A stretch of 64,000 bases of DNA, taken from positions 124,001-188,000 of the forward strand of contig JADZEW010000016.1 in the NCBI GenBank assembly GCA_020850325.1, given 5' to 3'. The stretch is from Methanoregulaceae archaeon. Lineage in GTDB: Bacteria; Armatimonadota; Fimbriimonadia; Fimbriimonadales; Fimbriimonadaceae. The position numbers and the translations under genes are program-made. This document shows, in pieces, positions 8,547-16,638 of this stretch (positions within the stretch are counted from its first letter, which is position 1; each line of letters starts with the position of its first letter). The notes beneath the pieces are model-generated. The model did no database searches. It was given only the letters and a program-made list of their open reading frames with translations, and was not told where the DNA came from.

Positions 8547-9272
8547 TTGACACTCTCGAGCTTGTTGTTCCGCATCTACTGTTTCCTCATCGGCTTCTCG
8601 ACGCTTGGCACGCTCGCCTCTCGCATCCTTAAGCTCGATCCCGGGCCGATAGCTCCTGCTGCTTCCATCCTCATCATCGCGTGTGCGGTCTCGATTATCG
8701 CAGTTGAGCTCGCTTGTTGGCGCGCCCTCGTCGCGACCGCGCTGACGGCGTCGGCCCTCGAAATCTGCAGCCTCTACACGGGATTTCCTTTCGGCGTCTA
8801 CGAGTATTCCGACGCGTGGATTCCCACCGTTCCTTTGGGAGACCACCGATTTCCACTGCTCTTGCCGGGAGCGTGGATTCTCATCGTATGGGGAGGTTAT
8901 CTCTGGGTGAGGGGATTTTTGTCGGGCTGGACCGCGGTCGTGGCAGTTGCCGCCCTGGCGATGGTGATCGACCTTCCGATGGAGCGCGCGATGACCGAGG
9001 TGTTCGGCTACTGGACTTGGGCCCCACCGGGACCCCTGTTTGGGGCGCCAGTGATGAACTCGATGGGCTGGTTCCTGACCGCCTTCCTCTGTGCGGCACC
9101 CTTCCGCAAGGTCGAAGGGGCTTCGGACCGCTACTCCCCTCGGGTGTTGGCGTTGTTTTGCTTCTTCGTGGCGGCGTCAGGGCTGATCGCGTTCTGGGAT
9201 TGGGCTTGGGTGCTGCTCACCTTGATCGGCATCGCCTTGCTGCTGATGCGGAATCGGAGGCTCCCCTCGTAG
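8547..9272 (+). CDS. Carotenoid biosynthesis protein, CruF/DUF422 family
   Basis: A polytopic membrane protein of about 241 residues. Characterised CruF members add water at C-1' of the carotenoid psi-end to give a hydroxyl group that can then be glycosylated. Family wording is clear: EICSLYTGFPFGVYEYSDAW, then MVIDLPMERAMTEVFGYWTW, and FGAPVMNSMGWFLTAF. The best start is TTG at 8547, since no ATG lies between it and the first hydrophobic helix; TTG at 8562 is an alternative. Only 27 bases separate it from the divergent GT2 start. It is followed 10 bases later by crtI. Some DUF422 proteins have other roles, so the exact reaction is inferred. Confidence 0.83.
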   Translation: MTLSSLLFRIYCFLIGFSTLGTLASRILKLDPGPIAPAASILIIACAVSIIAVELACWRALVATALTASALEICSLYTGFPFGVYEYSDAWIPTVPLGDHRFPLLLPGAWILIVWGGYLWVRGFLSGWTAVVAVAALAMVIDLPMERAMTEVFGYWTWAPPGPLFGAPVMNSMGWFLTAFLCAAPFRKVEGASDRYSPRVLALFCFFVAASGLIAFWDWAWVLLTLIGIALLLMRNRRLPS

Positions 9273-9282
9273 AAACCATCTC

Positions 9283-10731
9283 ATGGGTCAGAAGCACGTA
9301 GTGATTGTTGGCGCGGGGGCTGGTGGACTGAGCACCGCCGCGCGCTTGGCGCATCGTGGCGTGCGCGTCACCGTGCTCGAGCAGAACGACTCGGTCGGCG
9401 GCCGCAATCGAAGACAGAGCGTCAATGATTGTCAGTTTGATGGCGGCCCGACGCTGCTCATGATGCTCGACCCGTTCCGAAAGCTGTTCTCCGACCTCGG
9501 CGAGCGGTTCGAGGAGCGCGTGCCCATCACGCTGTGCAATCCCTCGTATCGGGTGTTCTATGGGGACGGGTCTCGGATCGATGCCACCGTCGACCAGGAC
9601 GTGATGACCGAGCGTATCCGCGCGCTATGCGGCGATCGCGATGCCGAACAGTTCAAGCCGTTTCTAGAGGAACTCAAAGCGCTCTATGAGGCTTCGATCC
9701 CGACCTTTGTTCGCAAGAACTACGGCTCCCTCAAGGACTTCGCTGGCCCCCGTCAGCTTGGGCTCGTGACCAAGCATCACATGCTCTCGAACCTGGCCAA
9801 GCGCGTCGAGAAGCGATTCTCCGATCCGCGGTTGCGCATGTTGTTCTCGTTCCAAACCATGTATCTGGGGCTTTCGCCGTACGACGCTCCATGGGTGTAC
9901 GCGACCTTGGCCTACATGGAGTTTGGCGAGGGAATCTGGTACCCCTCCGGCGGTTTGCCGCGCATCACCGAAGAGATCGCGAAACTGGCCCAAGAGCGAG
10001 GCGCGGAAATCCGACTGGGAGCGCGGGTCGCCGCAATCCACCCGGGCCGAGTAACGCTCGACACCGGCGAGGAAATCACCGCCGATGCCGTGGTCAGCAA
10101 TGCCGACTTGACCTACACCAATCGGGAGTTGGTGGGCAAGCCGGATCGTCGCAAGCTGCGCTTCTCCTGTTCAGCCCACGTGATGTACATCGACTATGAG
10201 GGCGAACTTGAGAACCTTCAGCACCACAACGTGATCTTCGGTTCGGACTTTCGGGGCAATCTCGACTCGCTCTTCCACGCGTTGAAAACGCCGGAAGATC
10301 CCGCCTTCTACGTGTGTCTTGCTAAACGGACCGATCCGACGGTTGCCCCAGAGGGGCACCACAGCCTCTTCATTCTGGTTCCCGTCCCCAATCTCGACTG
10401 CGCGATGAGCGATGCCGATCAAGCTCGGCTGGAAGACACGGTCTTCGCCCGCCTGACCAAGGAAAGCGGCTTCGATCCGTCGAAGATCAGGGGCGTCGCG
10501 CGGTGCGGTCCAAAGGAGTGGCATGAGCAGCTGAACCTCGACCGCGGTGCGGCCTTCGGGCTCAGCCATGACCTGTTCCAGAGCGCCTTCATGCGCCCGC
10601 AGAACGTTCGGTCGGATGTTCCGGGGCTCTACTATGTCGGGGCGAGCACCGTCCCCGGGAATGGCTTACCGATGGTGCTCATCTCGGCAGAGCTTGTGGA
10701 GCAGCGCATGATCGGCGATGGAGTGATCTAG
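9283..10731 (+). CDS. crtI: Phytoene/carotene desaturase family protein (CrtI/CrtN type)
   Basis: A 482-residue FAD-dependent oxidoreductase that introduces conjugated double bonds into phytoene, or into a C30 homologue. The N-terminal dinucleotide-binding fold (VIVGAGAGGLSTAARLA, about 7-23) continues with GGRNRR. The C-terminal CrtI signature is LYYVGASTVPGNGLPMVLIS. It lies 10 bases after the CruF-like gene and two bases before the acyltransferase, making one operon. CrtI, CrtN and CrtO-like desaturase, isomerase and oxygenase functions cannot be separated by eye. No phytoene or diapophytoene synthase gene (crtB/crtM) occurs in the window, so the substrate must be made elsewhere. Confidence 0.9.
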   Translation: MGQKHVVIVGAGAGGLSTAARLAHRGVRVTVLEQNDSVGGRNRRQSVNDCQFDGGPTLLMMLDPFRKLFSDLGERFEERVPITLCNPSYRVFYGDGSRIDATVDQDVMTERIRALCGDRDAEQFKPFLEELKALYEASIPTFVRKNYGSLKDFAGPRQLGLVTKHHMLSNLAKRVEKRFSDPRLRMLFSFQTMYLGLSPYDAPWVYATLAYMEFGEGIWYPSGGLPRITEEIAKLAQERGAEIRLGARVAAIHPGRVTLDTGEEITADAVVSNADLTYTNRELVGKPDRRKLRFSCSAHVMYIDYEGELENLQHHNVIFGSDFRGNLDSLFHALKTPEDPAFYVCLAKRTDPTVAPEGHHSLFILVPVPNLDCAMSDADQARLEDTVFARLTKESGFDPSKIRGVARCGPKEWHEQLNLDRGAAFGLSHDLFQSAFMRPQNVRSDVPGLYYVGASTVPGNGLPMVLISAELVEQRMIGDGVI

Positions 10732-10733
10732 CC

Positions 10734-11402
10734 ATGAACCAAGAGCAGGGAGCGGTGGGGCGGGCGGTCGGCGCCATGATCCGCAGGTCCGTCCGGCGAA
10801 GGTACCGCAACGTCTATTGGAGAACGGCTCAGCCCTCGATCCCGTCCCCGGCCGTGCTGTACGCCAATCACCACGGCTGGATGGACGGGTATCTGATGTT
10901 CCACCTAGCTCTCAAGCTCGACTTGGTTTGCATCGACTGGATCGAGGAGTTTGATACCTTTCCGCTTTTCCGCTTTGTCGGGGGGATCCGGTATCCCAAG
11001 GGCGATGTGGCGGGTCGCGTCGCGGCGGTCCGTCAAACCATCCAAGAACTTCAATCCGGGAAGTCGTTGGTCATCTTTCCCGAGGGCGTTATGCACCGTC
11101 CGCCCGCGGTCCTTCCCCTCGGCAAGGCCCTCACCACCATCGCCCGGCACGTCCCGAACGCCACGCTGGCTCCGGTGGCGATCTTCCATGAAATGTCGCT
11201 CCACGAGCGACCCGAGGCTTGGCTCGCCGTCGGCCCGCCCCACCGCTTCGAGTCGTTAGATGCGTGCCGAGATCGGCTAATCGACGAGCTCGATCGTCTC
11301 AAGAACGATGTACACGCTGGGGTGCACTTCGATCTGTTGGCCGCTGGTACGCCGAGCGTTAACGAGCGCATGAGCCTCAAGCGGTTCCGCCCTAAGGGCT
11401 GA
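10734..11402 (+). CDS. PlsC-family acyltransferase, probable carotenoid-sugar acyltransferase
   Basis: A 222-residue 1-acyl-glycerol-phosphate-acyltransferase-fold protein. The catalytic HX4D motif is NHHGWMDG (His46, Asp51) and the acceptor-binding block is IFPEG (about 114-118). It begins two bases after crtI. In staphyloxanthin and chlorobactene pathways an acyltransferase (CrtO, CruD) esterifies the carotenoid-bound sugar. The local pairing of a GT2, CruF-like protein, desaturase and acyltransferase suggests the same here. A general phospholipid role cannot be excluded, but the gene is shorter and less basic than typical PlsC. Confidence 0.82.
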   Translation: MNQEQGAVGRAVGAMIRRSVRRRYRNVYWRTAQPSIPSPAVLYANHHGWMDGYLMFHLALKLDLVCIDWIEEFDTFPLFRFVGGIRYPKGDVAGRVAAVRQTIQELQSGKSLVIFPEGVMHRPPAVLPLGKALTTIARHVPNATLAPVAIFHEMSLHERPEAWLAVGPPHRFESLDACRDRLIDELDRLKNDVHAGVHFDLLAAGTPSVNERMSLKRFRPKG

Positions 11403-11405
11403 ACC

Positions 11406-13856
11406 TTATCGAACGGTGTAGCGCCCGCCCTTGACGGTAGGGAATTCCACCACGCCGTCCCCGGCATCCCTGGTCGGGACCGTCTTCCCCTGATGACTCA
11501 CAACCGCAGATGAGCCGACTCGGATGCGGCACGTTTCGCCCGCCTTCGAGAGAATCTCGAGTCCCGTGATCTTGCCCTCTGCCCACGCGAAGTCCAGCTC
11601 GAAGCCGCCGCGGGTGACCACGCCCTTGAACTCGCCGCTCTTCCACTCATCGGGCAAGGCGGGCAGCAAGCGGATGAACCCTTCGTGCGATTGCACAAGC
11701 ATCTCGGAGATCGCGGCGGTGGCCCCGAGCGTTCCATCTACCTGCATGGCTCGGCCGCACAAAGCGAAGAGCTGAGCGCAGCTCTGTTCTTTCAGATACC
11801 CCTTAAAGATCTTGTTCGCGCGATTCCCATCGCCCAGCCTCGCCCAGAGCGCCATCTTCCACGACCGGGACCAGCCCACGCCGCCGTCGCCCCGCTCCTC
11901 GAGCACCTTCTTGATGGACTCGATGAGGTCGGGGGTTTGCTGATCCCACAGCGCACGTCCGGGGTACAGGCCGTACAGGTGGGAGAAGTGCCGATGGTTC
12001 TTCTCCAGCGACGTCCAGTCGTCCGCCCACTCCTGCAAGGCTCCACTCGATCCGATCTGGGGCGGCACGAGTTGAGCCCTTGCTTCTGCGACCTTGGGGA
12101 CCATCGGCGAACTCACGCCAAGTTCCTTCGCCGCTTGAAGGTAGTAGCCAAACAGGTCGTAGAGAATCTGCATGTCGATCGACGACCCCGCGCAGATCTG
12201 CGTGCCCTGCAAGATTGCTCCGGTCACCTGATCGAAGAACGGCTTGTTGCCGCCGCCATTGGGGAAGTTCTCGGGCGAGGTGGACGGGTTGGTGACCAGC
12301 CACTTGCCATTGGGGTGCTTCACGAGAAAGTCGAGGAAGAACTGAATCGAGCCTTCCATCAGCGGCAGGTTCTTTCTTAAGAACTCCTTGTCCCGGGTGT
12401 GCTGGTAGTGCTCCCACAGGTGCGTACAAAGCCACGCTCCGCCCACGGTGAACGTGCCCCAGCTGGGGCCGTCCATCGGCGCGGCGACCCGCCACAGGTC
12501 GGTGTTCTGGTGGAAGACCCACCCCCGGGCGCCGTAGTGCTCCTTCGCAACCTGCGCCCCTTGGTCCGAGACTTCCCGAATCAGCTGAAAGAGGGGCTCC
12601 GTCAGCTCGCTCAGGTTCGCCGAATCCGCCGCCCAGTAGTTCATCTCGGTGTTGATGTTGGTGGTGTACTTGGAATCCCACCAGGGGTTCATGTCGTCGT
12701 TCCAGATGCCCTGGAGGTTCGCCGGCTGTGTGCCGGGACGGGACGACGAGATCAGCACGTAGCGGCCAAAGTTGTACACAAGCGCCCCGAGACTCGGGTC
12801 GGGTTCGGTCTGGGTCTTCTCTTTGCGCTCGGTGGTGGAGAGATACGAATTCTCGGTAGCGGGAAGCTCCAGGATGGCCCGGTCAAAGAGGCGCTTGTAG
12901 TCACTCACCGCGGCGGTTCGCAGGGCCTCATAGGATTTGCCGGCCAGCTTGCGCAGTGCATCCTCGACCCGCTGGTGCGGGTCGGCACTCACGTCTTTGT
13001 AGTTGACGAAGTTCGTCGCGGCGACAAACACCAGCGTAACCGCGTCCGCGTTTTCGATCGCCATCTCGACGCCCCGCGTCTTGACCGTGCCGCCTTCGAC
13101 CGAGGCGCGAATGCGGCCCTCGTACCTCAGCTTCCCCGCGATGCCGAGGTAGTCCGCCGACTTGCCGGTGACCGCCAATCCGTCGGAGCCCACAGGGTCC
13201 ATCTGGAAGTAGTCGGTGCCGTAGTTCGAGTGGGTTTGGTTTCGCACGCCGCGCAGGTTGGCGGTCAGGTTGAGTGCTCCCGGTCGGCTCGCCGTGAGCC
13301 GAACCACGATGGCTTGGTCGGGAGCGGAGGCGAAGACTTCGCGCGTGTACTGCACTCCGTCCACCGTGTAGGTGACGCTCGAGATGCCCGTTTCTAAGTC
13401 GAGCGCCCGGCGATAGTCGGCGGCCTGTCCGCCATGCGCCATGAACAGATGGAGGTTCGCAAAGCTCTGATACTTCTGCTGTTCGACCGGGTAGCCCATC
13501 AGCTGGCGCCCAAACAGATCGTGAGCTTCGAAGTTCTTGTCGGCGAACACGAGGCGCTGGATCTCGGCGAGGAACTTGTGCCCTCCGGGCACGACGGTGG
13601 AGTACGGCCCGCCCGACCAATAGGTGTCCTCGTTGAGTTGGATGCGTTCTTCGACGACCGTGCCGAACACCATCGCCCCGAGCCGGCCATTGCCCACGGG
13701 CAGGGCCTCATCCCACTTGGTGGCGGGAGATGCGTACCAGAGGTAGGTCGACGGATTGATGGTCTTATTCCTCGCCGGTGCGCCGGCCTGGGTCGAGGGT
13801 TGGCCAGAGGCAGCAGCAGCCAGCAACCCGATGCATACTAGCAGACTCAACTTCAC
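11406..13856 (-). CDS. Secreted glycoside hydrolase family 95 (alpha-L-fucosidase type)
   Basis: An 816-residue exported enzyme with signal peptide MKLSLLVCIGLLAAAASG. GH95 enzymes remove alpha-1,2-L-fucose (some act on L-galactose) by inversion. Visible family blocks are WDEALPVGNGRLGAMVFG near residue 50, IQLNEDTYWSGGP, LQGIWNDDMNPWWDSKYTTN in the (alpha/alpha)6 barrel, and NTDLWRVAAPMDGPSWGTF. The start is GTG at 13856, with TATACT nine bases upstream. It is followed upstream by GH78 and sulfatase genes on the same strand, which suggests a polysaccharide-degradation set. The gene ends four bases from the convergent acyltransferase gene. Confidence 0.93.
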   Translation of the reverse strand: MKLSLLVCIGLLAAAASGQPSTQAGAPARNKTINPSTYLWYASPATKWDEALPVGNGRLGAMVFGTVVEERIQLNEDTYWSGGPYSTVVPGGHKFLAEIQRLVFADKNFEAHDLFGRQLMGYPVEQQKYQSFANLHLFMAHGGQAADYRRALDLETGISSVTYTVDGVQYTREVFASAPDQAIVVRLTASRPGALNLTANLRGVRNQTHSNYGTDYFQMDPVGSDGLAVTGKSADYLGIAGKLRYEGRIRASVEGGTVKTRGVEMAIENADAVTLVFVAATNFVNYKDVSADPHQRVEDALRKLAGKSYEALRTAAVSDYKRLFDRAILELPATENSYLSTTERKEKTQTEPDPSLGALVYNFGRYVLISSSRPGTQPANLQGIWNDDMNPWWDSKYTTNINTEMNYWAADSANLSELTEPLFQLIREVSDQGAQVAKEHYGARGWVFHQNTDLWRVAAPMDGPSWGTFTVGGAWLCTHLWEHYQHTRDKEFLRKNLPLMEGSIQFFLDFLVKHPNGKWLVTNPSTSPENFPNGGGNKPFFDQVTGAILQGTQICAGSSIDMQILYDLFGYYLQAAKELGVSSPMVPKVAEARAQLVPPQIGSSGALQEWADDWTSLEKNHRHFSHLYGLYPGRALWDQQTPDLIESIKKVLEERGDGGVGWSRSWKMALWARLGDGNRANKIFKGYLKEQSCAQLFALCGRAMQVDGTLGATAAISEMLVQSHEGFIRLLPALPDEWKSGEFKGVVTRGGFELDFAWAEGKITGLEILSKAGETCRIRVGSSAVVSHQGKTVPTRDAGDGVVEFPTVKGGRYTVR

Positions 13857-13865
13857 TTGCTGTGG

Positions 13866-13871
13866 AGTATA
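13866..13871 (-). promoter_or_regulatory. Candidate -10 of the GH95 gene
   Basis: TATACT on the minus strand, nine bases before the GTG start. This would give an almost leaderless mRNA. Confidence 0.45.
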
Positions 13872-13898
13872 GCCCTGTGCTGTTTGGTTGGCGGATGG

Positions 13899-16601
13899 TC
13901 AGTTCGGAGCCACGCTGAACACGTATCGTCCGGACCCGACGGTGAAGCCGTTGTCCTCGATCTTGCGGGCGAGTGGCTTACCGTTCTCGAGAACCGCCCC
14001 TTTGGGAAGCATGATGCGCGCCCGCGTGTTGGCTGGGATCGTGATCTCGAACTCGATCTTCTTGCCTTGACGCTTCCAGTTGCTGACGATCTTTCCTCGA
14101 ACACTCTGGTAGCTCGACTTCACCCAATCCAGCCCTTCCGGCGTCTGAGGCTGAATCACAATCCGGTCGTAGCCAACCGCATCGGCATCGGGGCGGATGC
14201 CTCCGAGCTGCTGCATCATCCATTGACTCACCGAGCCGAACATCGGGTGGTTGTGCGAGAACGTGTTGTCGCTGAACTCCCAGTGCTCCCACAGGGTCGT
14301 CGCGCCGTTCTTCAGCATCCAGCCCCAACCGGGGAACTCGGGCTGGGTCACGATCTTGTAGGCGAGGTCGGCACGCCCCTCTCTGGACAGCACCTCCAAC
14401 ATGAACTTGGTGCCGAGGATGCCCGTCGTGAGATGTCCCTTGTGGCTCTCGATGTTCTTGACAAGAAAATCAAAGATCTTTGACCCTGCAGCTTCTGGAG
14501 CAATGCCCGTGTAGAGGGCGATGGATTGGCTCGCCTGGGTGCCGGGGCCGACTTTGCCGGTCACAACGTCGATGAACCGTTTCCCATACTCGGCGCGGAT
14601 CTTCGCTGCCAAGTCGTCAAAATGCTGGGCGTCCGCTGAATGCCCAAGCCGCCGGGCAAGCTTGGCGAGCATCTGCGCGCACTGGAAGTACAGCGGGGTG
14701 ACCATCTCAGGAGCGGGCGCGGGCGCGAGGCCCTCGTGGTCGCTGAGACCCTCCTTGACGATGCCGTCGGGATACTGCTTCTCGACGAGCGTGAGCCAGC
14801 GCTTCGCGGCTTCGTATTGCTCGGCCCCGATCTGGCGGTTTCCGTAGTATTGGTGCAGCTGCTCGATCAGAAGGGGATGGGCCATCGCCCAAATCACGCC
14901 GCAGTAGTGGATGCCCATGAACGGTGCGGTGTCCGTAAACATCCCATTGGGCAGCGCGCTGTCCGACCAATCCCGGACCGCCTTCTCATAGAATCCAGCC
15001 ATGTCGAAGTTGCTCATCAGCGCTTCGCTGGTCGCCACAATGTCTCCGCCATACGCGAGCCGCTCGCGGTGCGGGCAGTCGCTCTGGACGCTGAAGATGT
15101 TCGACTTGAACGTGCGGAGGCACATCGCTTGGATGTCGTTGAGAAGCGGGTTGGAGCACTCGAAGGTGCCCACGGCTTCGACGTCGGAGTTCAGCCGCAT
15201 CGCGGTGACCGACTTTAGCGGCAGAGCCTTCGGGAGTCCCGAGACTTCGACATACCGAAAACCGTGGAAGGTGAACCTCGGAGTATAGGTTTCCTTCCCA
15301 CCCTTGGCGATGAACGTGTCGCTTTGCCACGCAATGTCGGGCGCACCCGGACCACCGACGCCTTGGCGCTTGATCTGCCCAGCCACGCTCGTCATCGGAT
15401 TGAGGTTGCCATCGGAGTGCACGAGCTCGCCATAGCGCATGGTGACCTGGGTCCCACGTGGCAAGTCGAACTTGAAGCTCGCCCAGCCGGCAAAGTTGAC
15501 GCCCATGTCGTAGATGAATAAGCCGGGCTCGGGTTCCGTCACCTTGACTGCGGTCCACTGTTCGGTGACTCGGATGGGAGGCTGAGGCTGGGCGATGAGG
15601 TCACCCACTTCGCCGTTTGCGACCACTGCTTTGCGCCAGGTCGAGTCATCGAAACCTGCACGTTTCCAGCCTTCGACTTCACGACGGGCGTCGTACACCT
15701 CGCCGAGGTAGATGTTGTTTCGCACGATGGGTCCATCGGCAACGCGCCAGGATGGGTCGGAGCCCACGAACCCGACCGAGCCGTCGCGGTACACGATCCG
15801 CAGCAGTGCGATCAGGCGCGGTCGTCCGATGGTGAGGTGCTCGCGCAGGTTGAAATTACCAAACAGCTTGAGCGGGAGCGGGTTGTACCAGCCGTTTCCG
15901 ACCATCACGCCGAGGCAGTTCGTGCCCGAACTTAGGAGCTTGGTGACGTCGTAGACCGAGTACGAGACGCGCTTGTCGACGTCGGTCCAGCCGGGATCGA
16001 GGACGTGGTCGCCGACCCGCTTCCCGTTGAGGGAGGCCTCGTAGTAGCCGAGACCGGTGATGTAGAGTCTCGCTCGATCGACCTGAGACTTCGCAGAGAA
16101 CTCTTTACGGAACAGGGGTGCGGGATCGTCCTGGTAGGGTTGGGCTTCGGGCCGGCTGTCCTCGATCCATCGTGCAGCCCATGCCTGCACGCCGATCAGC
16201 CCGAGTTCCCAAGTCGCGGGTCGGCTCCAGACCGGCTTGCCGTTACGGGATGCGACCGAGACCTTCCAGTGGCAAACTTGGCCCGGCACGAGTAGTTTCC
16301 CGGAATACGCGATGTTGTTCTGCTGGTCGCTGCTGACCGTTCCGCCGTCCCAAAGGTCGCCTCGGTTGCGGTCGAGTAACGCCCGCGAACTCGCCACCAG
16401 TACACGGTACGACGCCTGTATCTCGTCCTTGCCGTCGGATTTCAGCGTCCAACTGAGCCGAGGCCGGGGGTTGTCAACCCCAAGCGGATCAGATCGATAT
16501 TCACACCTGAGGTTCTCTGGAGTCATAGCCGCCGCTGCGGAACCGCTTAAGGAGGCGAAGGTCGACAACAACATCAACGCTAGGCAGGGTCCGCGCCACA
16601 T
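13899..16601 (-). CDS. Secreted glycoside hydrolase family 78 (alpha-L-rhamnosidase)
   Basis: A 900-residue exported enzyme releasing alpha-L-rhamnose from plant or algal polysaccharides and glycosides. A signal peptide (about 1-25) precedes the family N-terminus ENLRCEYRSDPLGVDNPRPR. The beta-sandwich domains contain YYEASLNGKRVGDHVLDPGWTD. The catalytic (alpha/alpha)6 region carries SVQSDCPHRERLAYGGD, the form of the DCPxRxERxGWxGD motif. Near the end LWEHWEFSDNTFSHNHPMFG is characteristic. The motif has RLAYGGD where many members have RLGWTGD. The ATG has TAGAGT six bases upstream and no Shine-Dalgarno sequence. It lies 42 bases before the GH95 gene on the same strand. Confidence 0.94.
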   Translation of the reverse strand: MWRGPCLALMLLSTFASLSGSAAAAMTPENLRCEYRSDPLGVDNPRPRLSWTLKSDGKDEIQASYRVLVASSRALLDRNRGDLWDGGTVSSDQQNNIAYSGKLLVPGQVCHWKVSVASRNGKPVWSRPATWELGLIGVQAWAARWIEDSRPEAQPYQDDPAPLFRKEFSAKSQVDRARLYITGLGYYEASLNGKRVGDHVLDPGWTDVDKRVSYSVYDVTKLLSSGTNCLGVMVGNGWYNPLPLKLFGNFNLREHLTIGRPRLIALLRIVYRDGSVGFVGSDPSWRVADGPIVRNNIYLGEVYDARREVEGWKRAGFDDSTWRKAVVANGEVGDLIAQPQPPIRVTEQWTAVKVTEPEPGLFIYDMGVNFAGWASFKFDLPRGTQVTMRYGELVHSDGNLNPMTSVAGQIKRQGVGGPGAPDIAWQSDTFIAKGGKETYTPRFTFHGFRYVEVSGLPKALPLKSVTAMRLNSDVEAVGTFECSNPLLNDIQAMCLRTFKSNIFSVQSDCPHRERLAYGGDIVATSEALMSNFDMAGFYEKAVRDWSDSALPNGMFTDTAPFMGIHYCGVIWAMAHPLLIEQLHQYYGNRQIGAEQYEAAKRWLTLVEKQYPDGIVKEGLSDHEGLAPAPAPEMVTPLYFQCAQMLAKLARRLGHSADAQHFDDLAAKIRAEYGKRFIDVVTGKVGPGTQASQSIALYTGIAPEAAGSKIFDFLVKNIESHKGHLTTGILGTKFMLEVLSREGRADLAYKIVTQPEFPGWGWMLKNGATTLWEHWEFSDNTFSHNHPMFGSVSQWMMQQLGGIRPDADAVGYDRIVIQPQTPEGLDWVKSSYQSVRGKIVSNWKRQGKKIEFEITIPANTRARIMLPKGAVLENGKPLARKIEDNGFTVGSGRYVFSVAPN

Positions 16602-16607
16602 GTGTTG

Positions 16608-16613
16608 ACTCTA
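16608..16613 (-). promoter_or_regulatory. Candidate -10 of the GH78 gene (leaderless spacing)
   Basis: TAGAGT on the minus strand with six bases between it and the ATG. One of the leaderless-type arrangements in this window. Confidence 0.45.
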
Positions 16614-16638
16614 GCCGATTTCTCAGCGAGAATCCACT

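Noticed and set aside
8520-8846. N-terminal extension of the GT2 glycosyltransferase
   Set aside because: Composition is charged and low-complexity, lies antisense to the CruF-like gene, and precedes the natural transmembrane start.
12399-13397. Long plus-strand open frame opposite GH95
   Set aside because: Antisense shadow without recognisable motifs.
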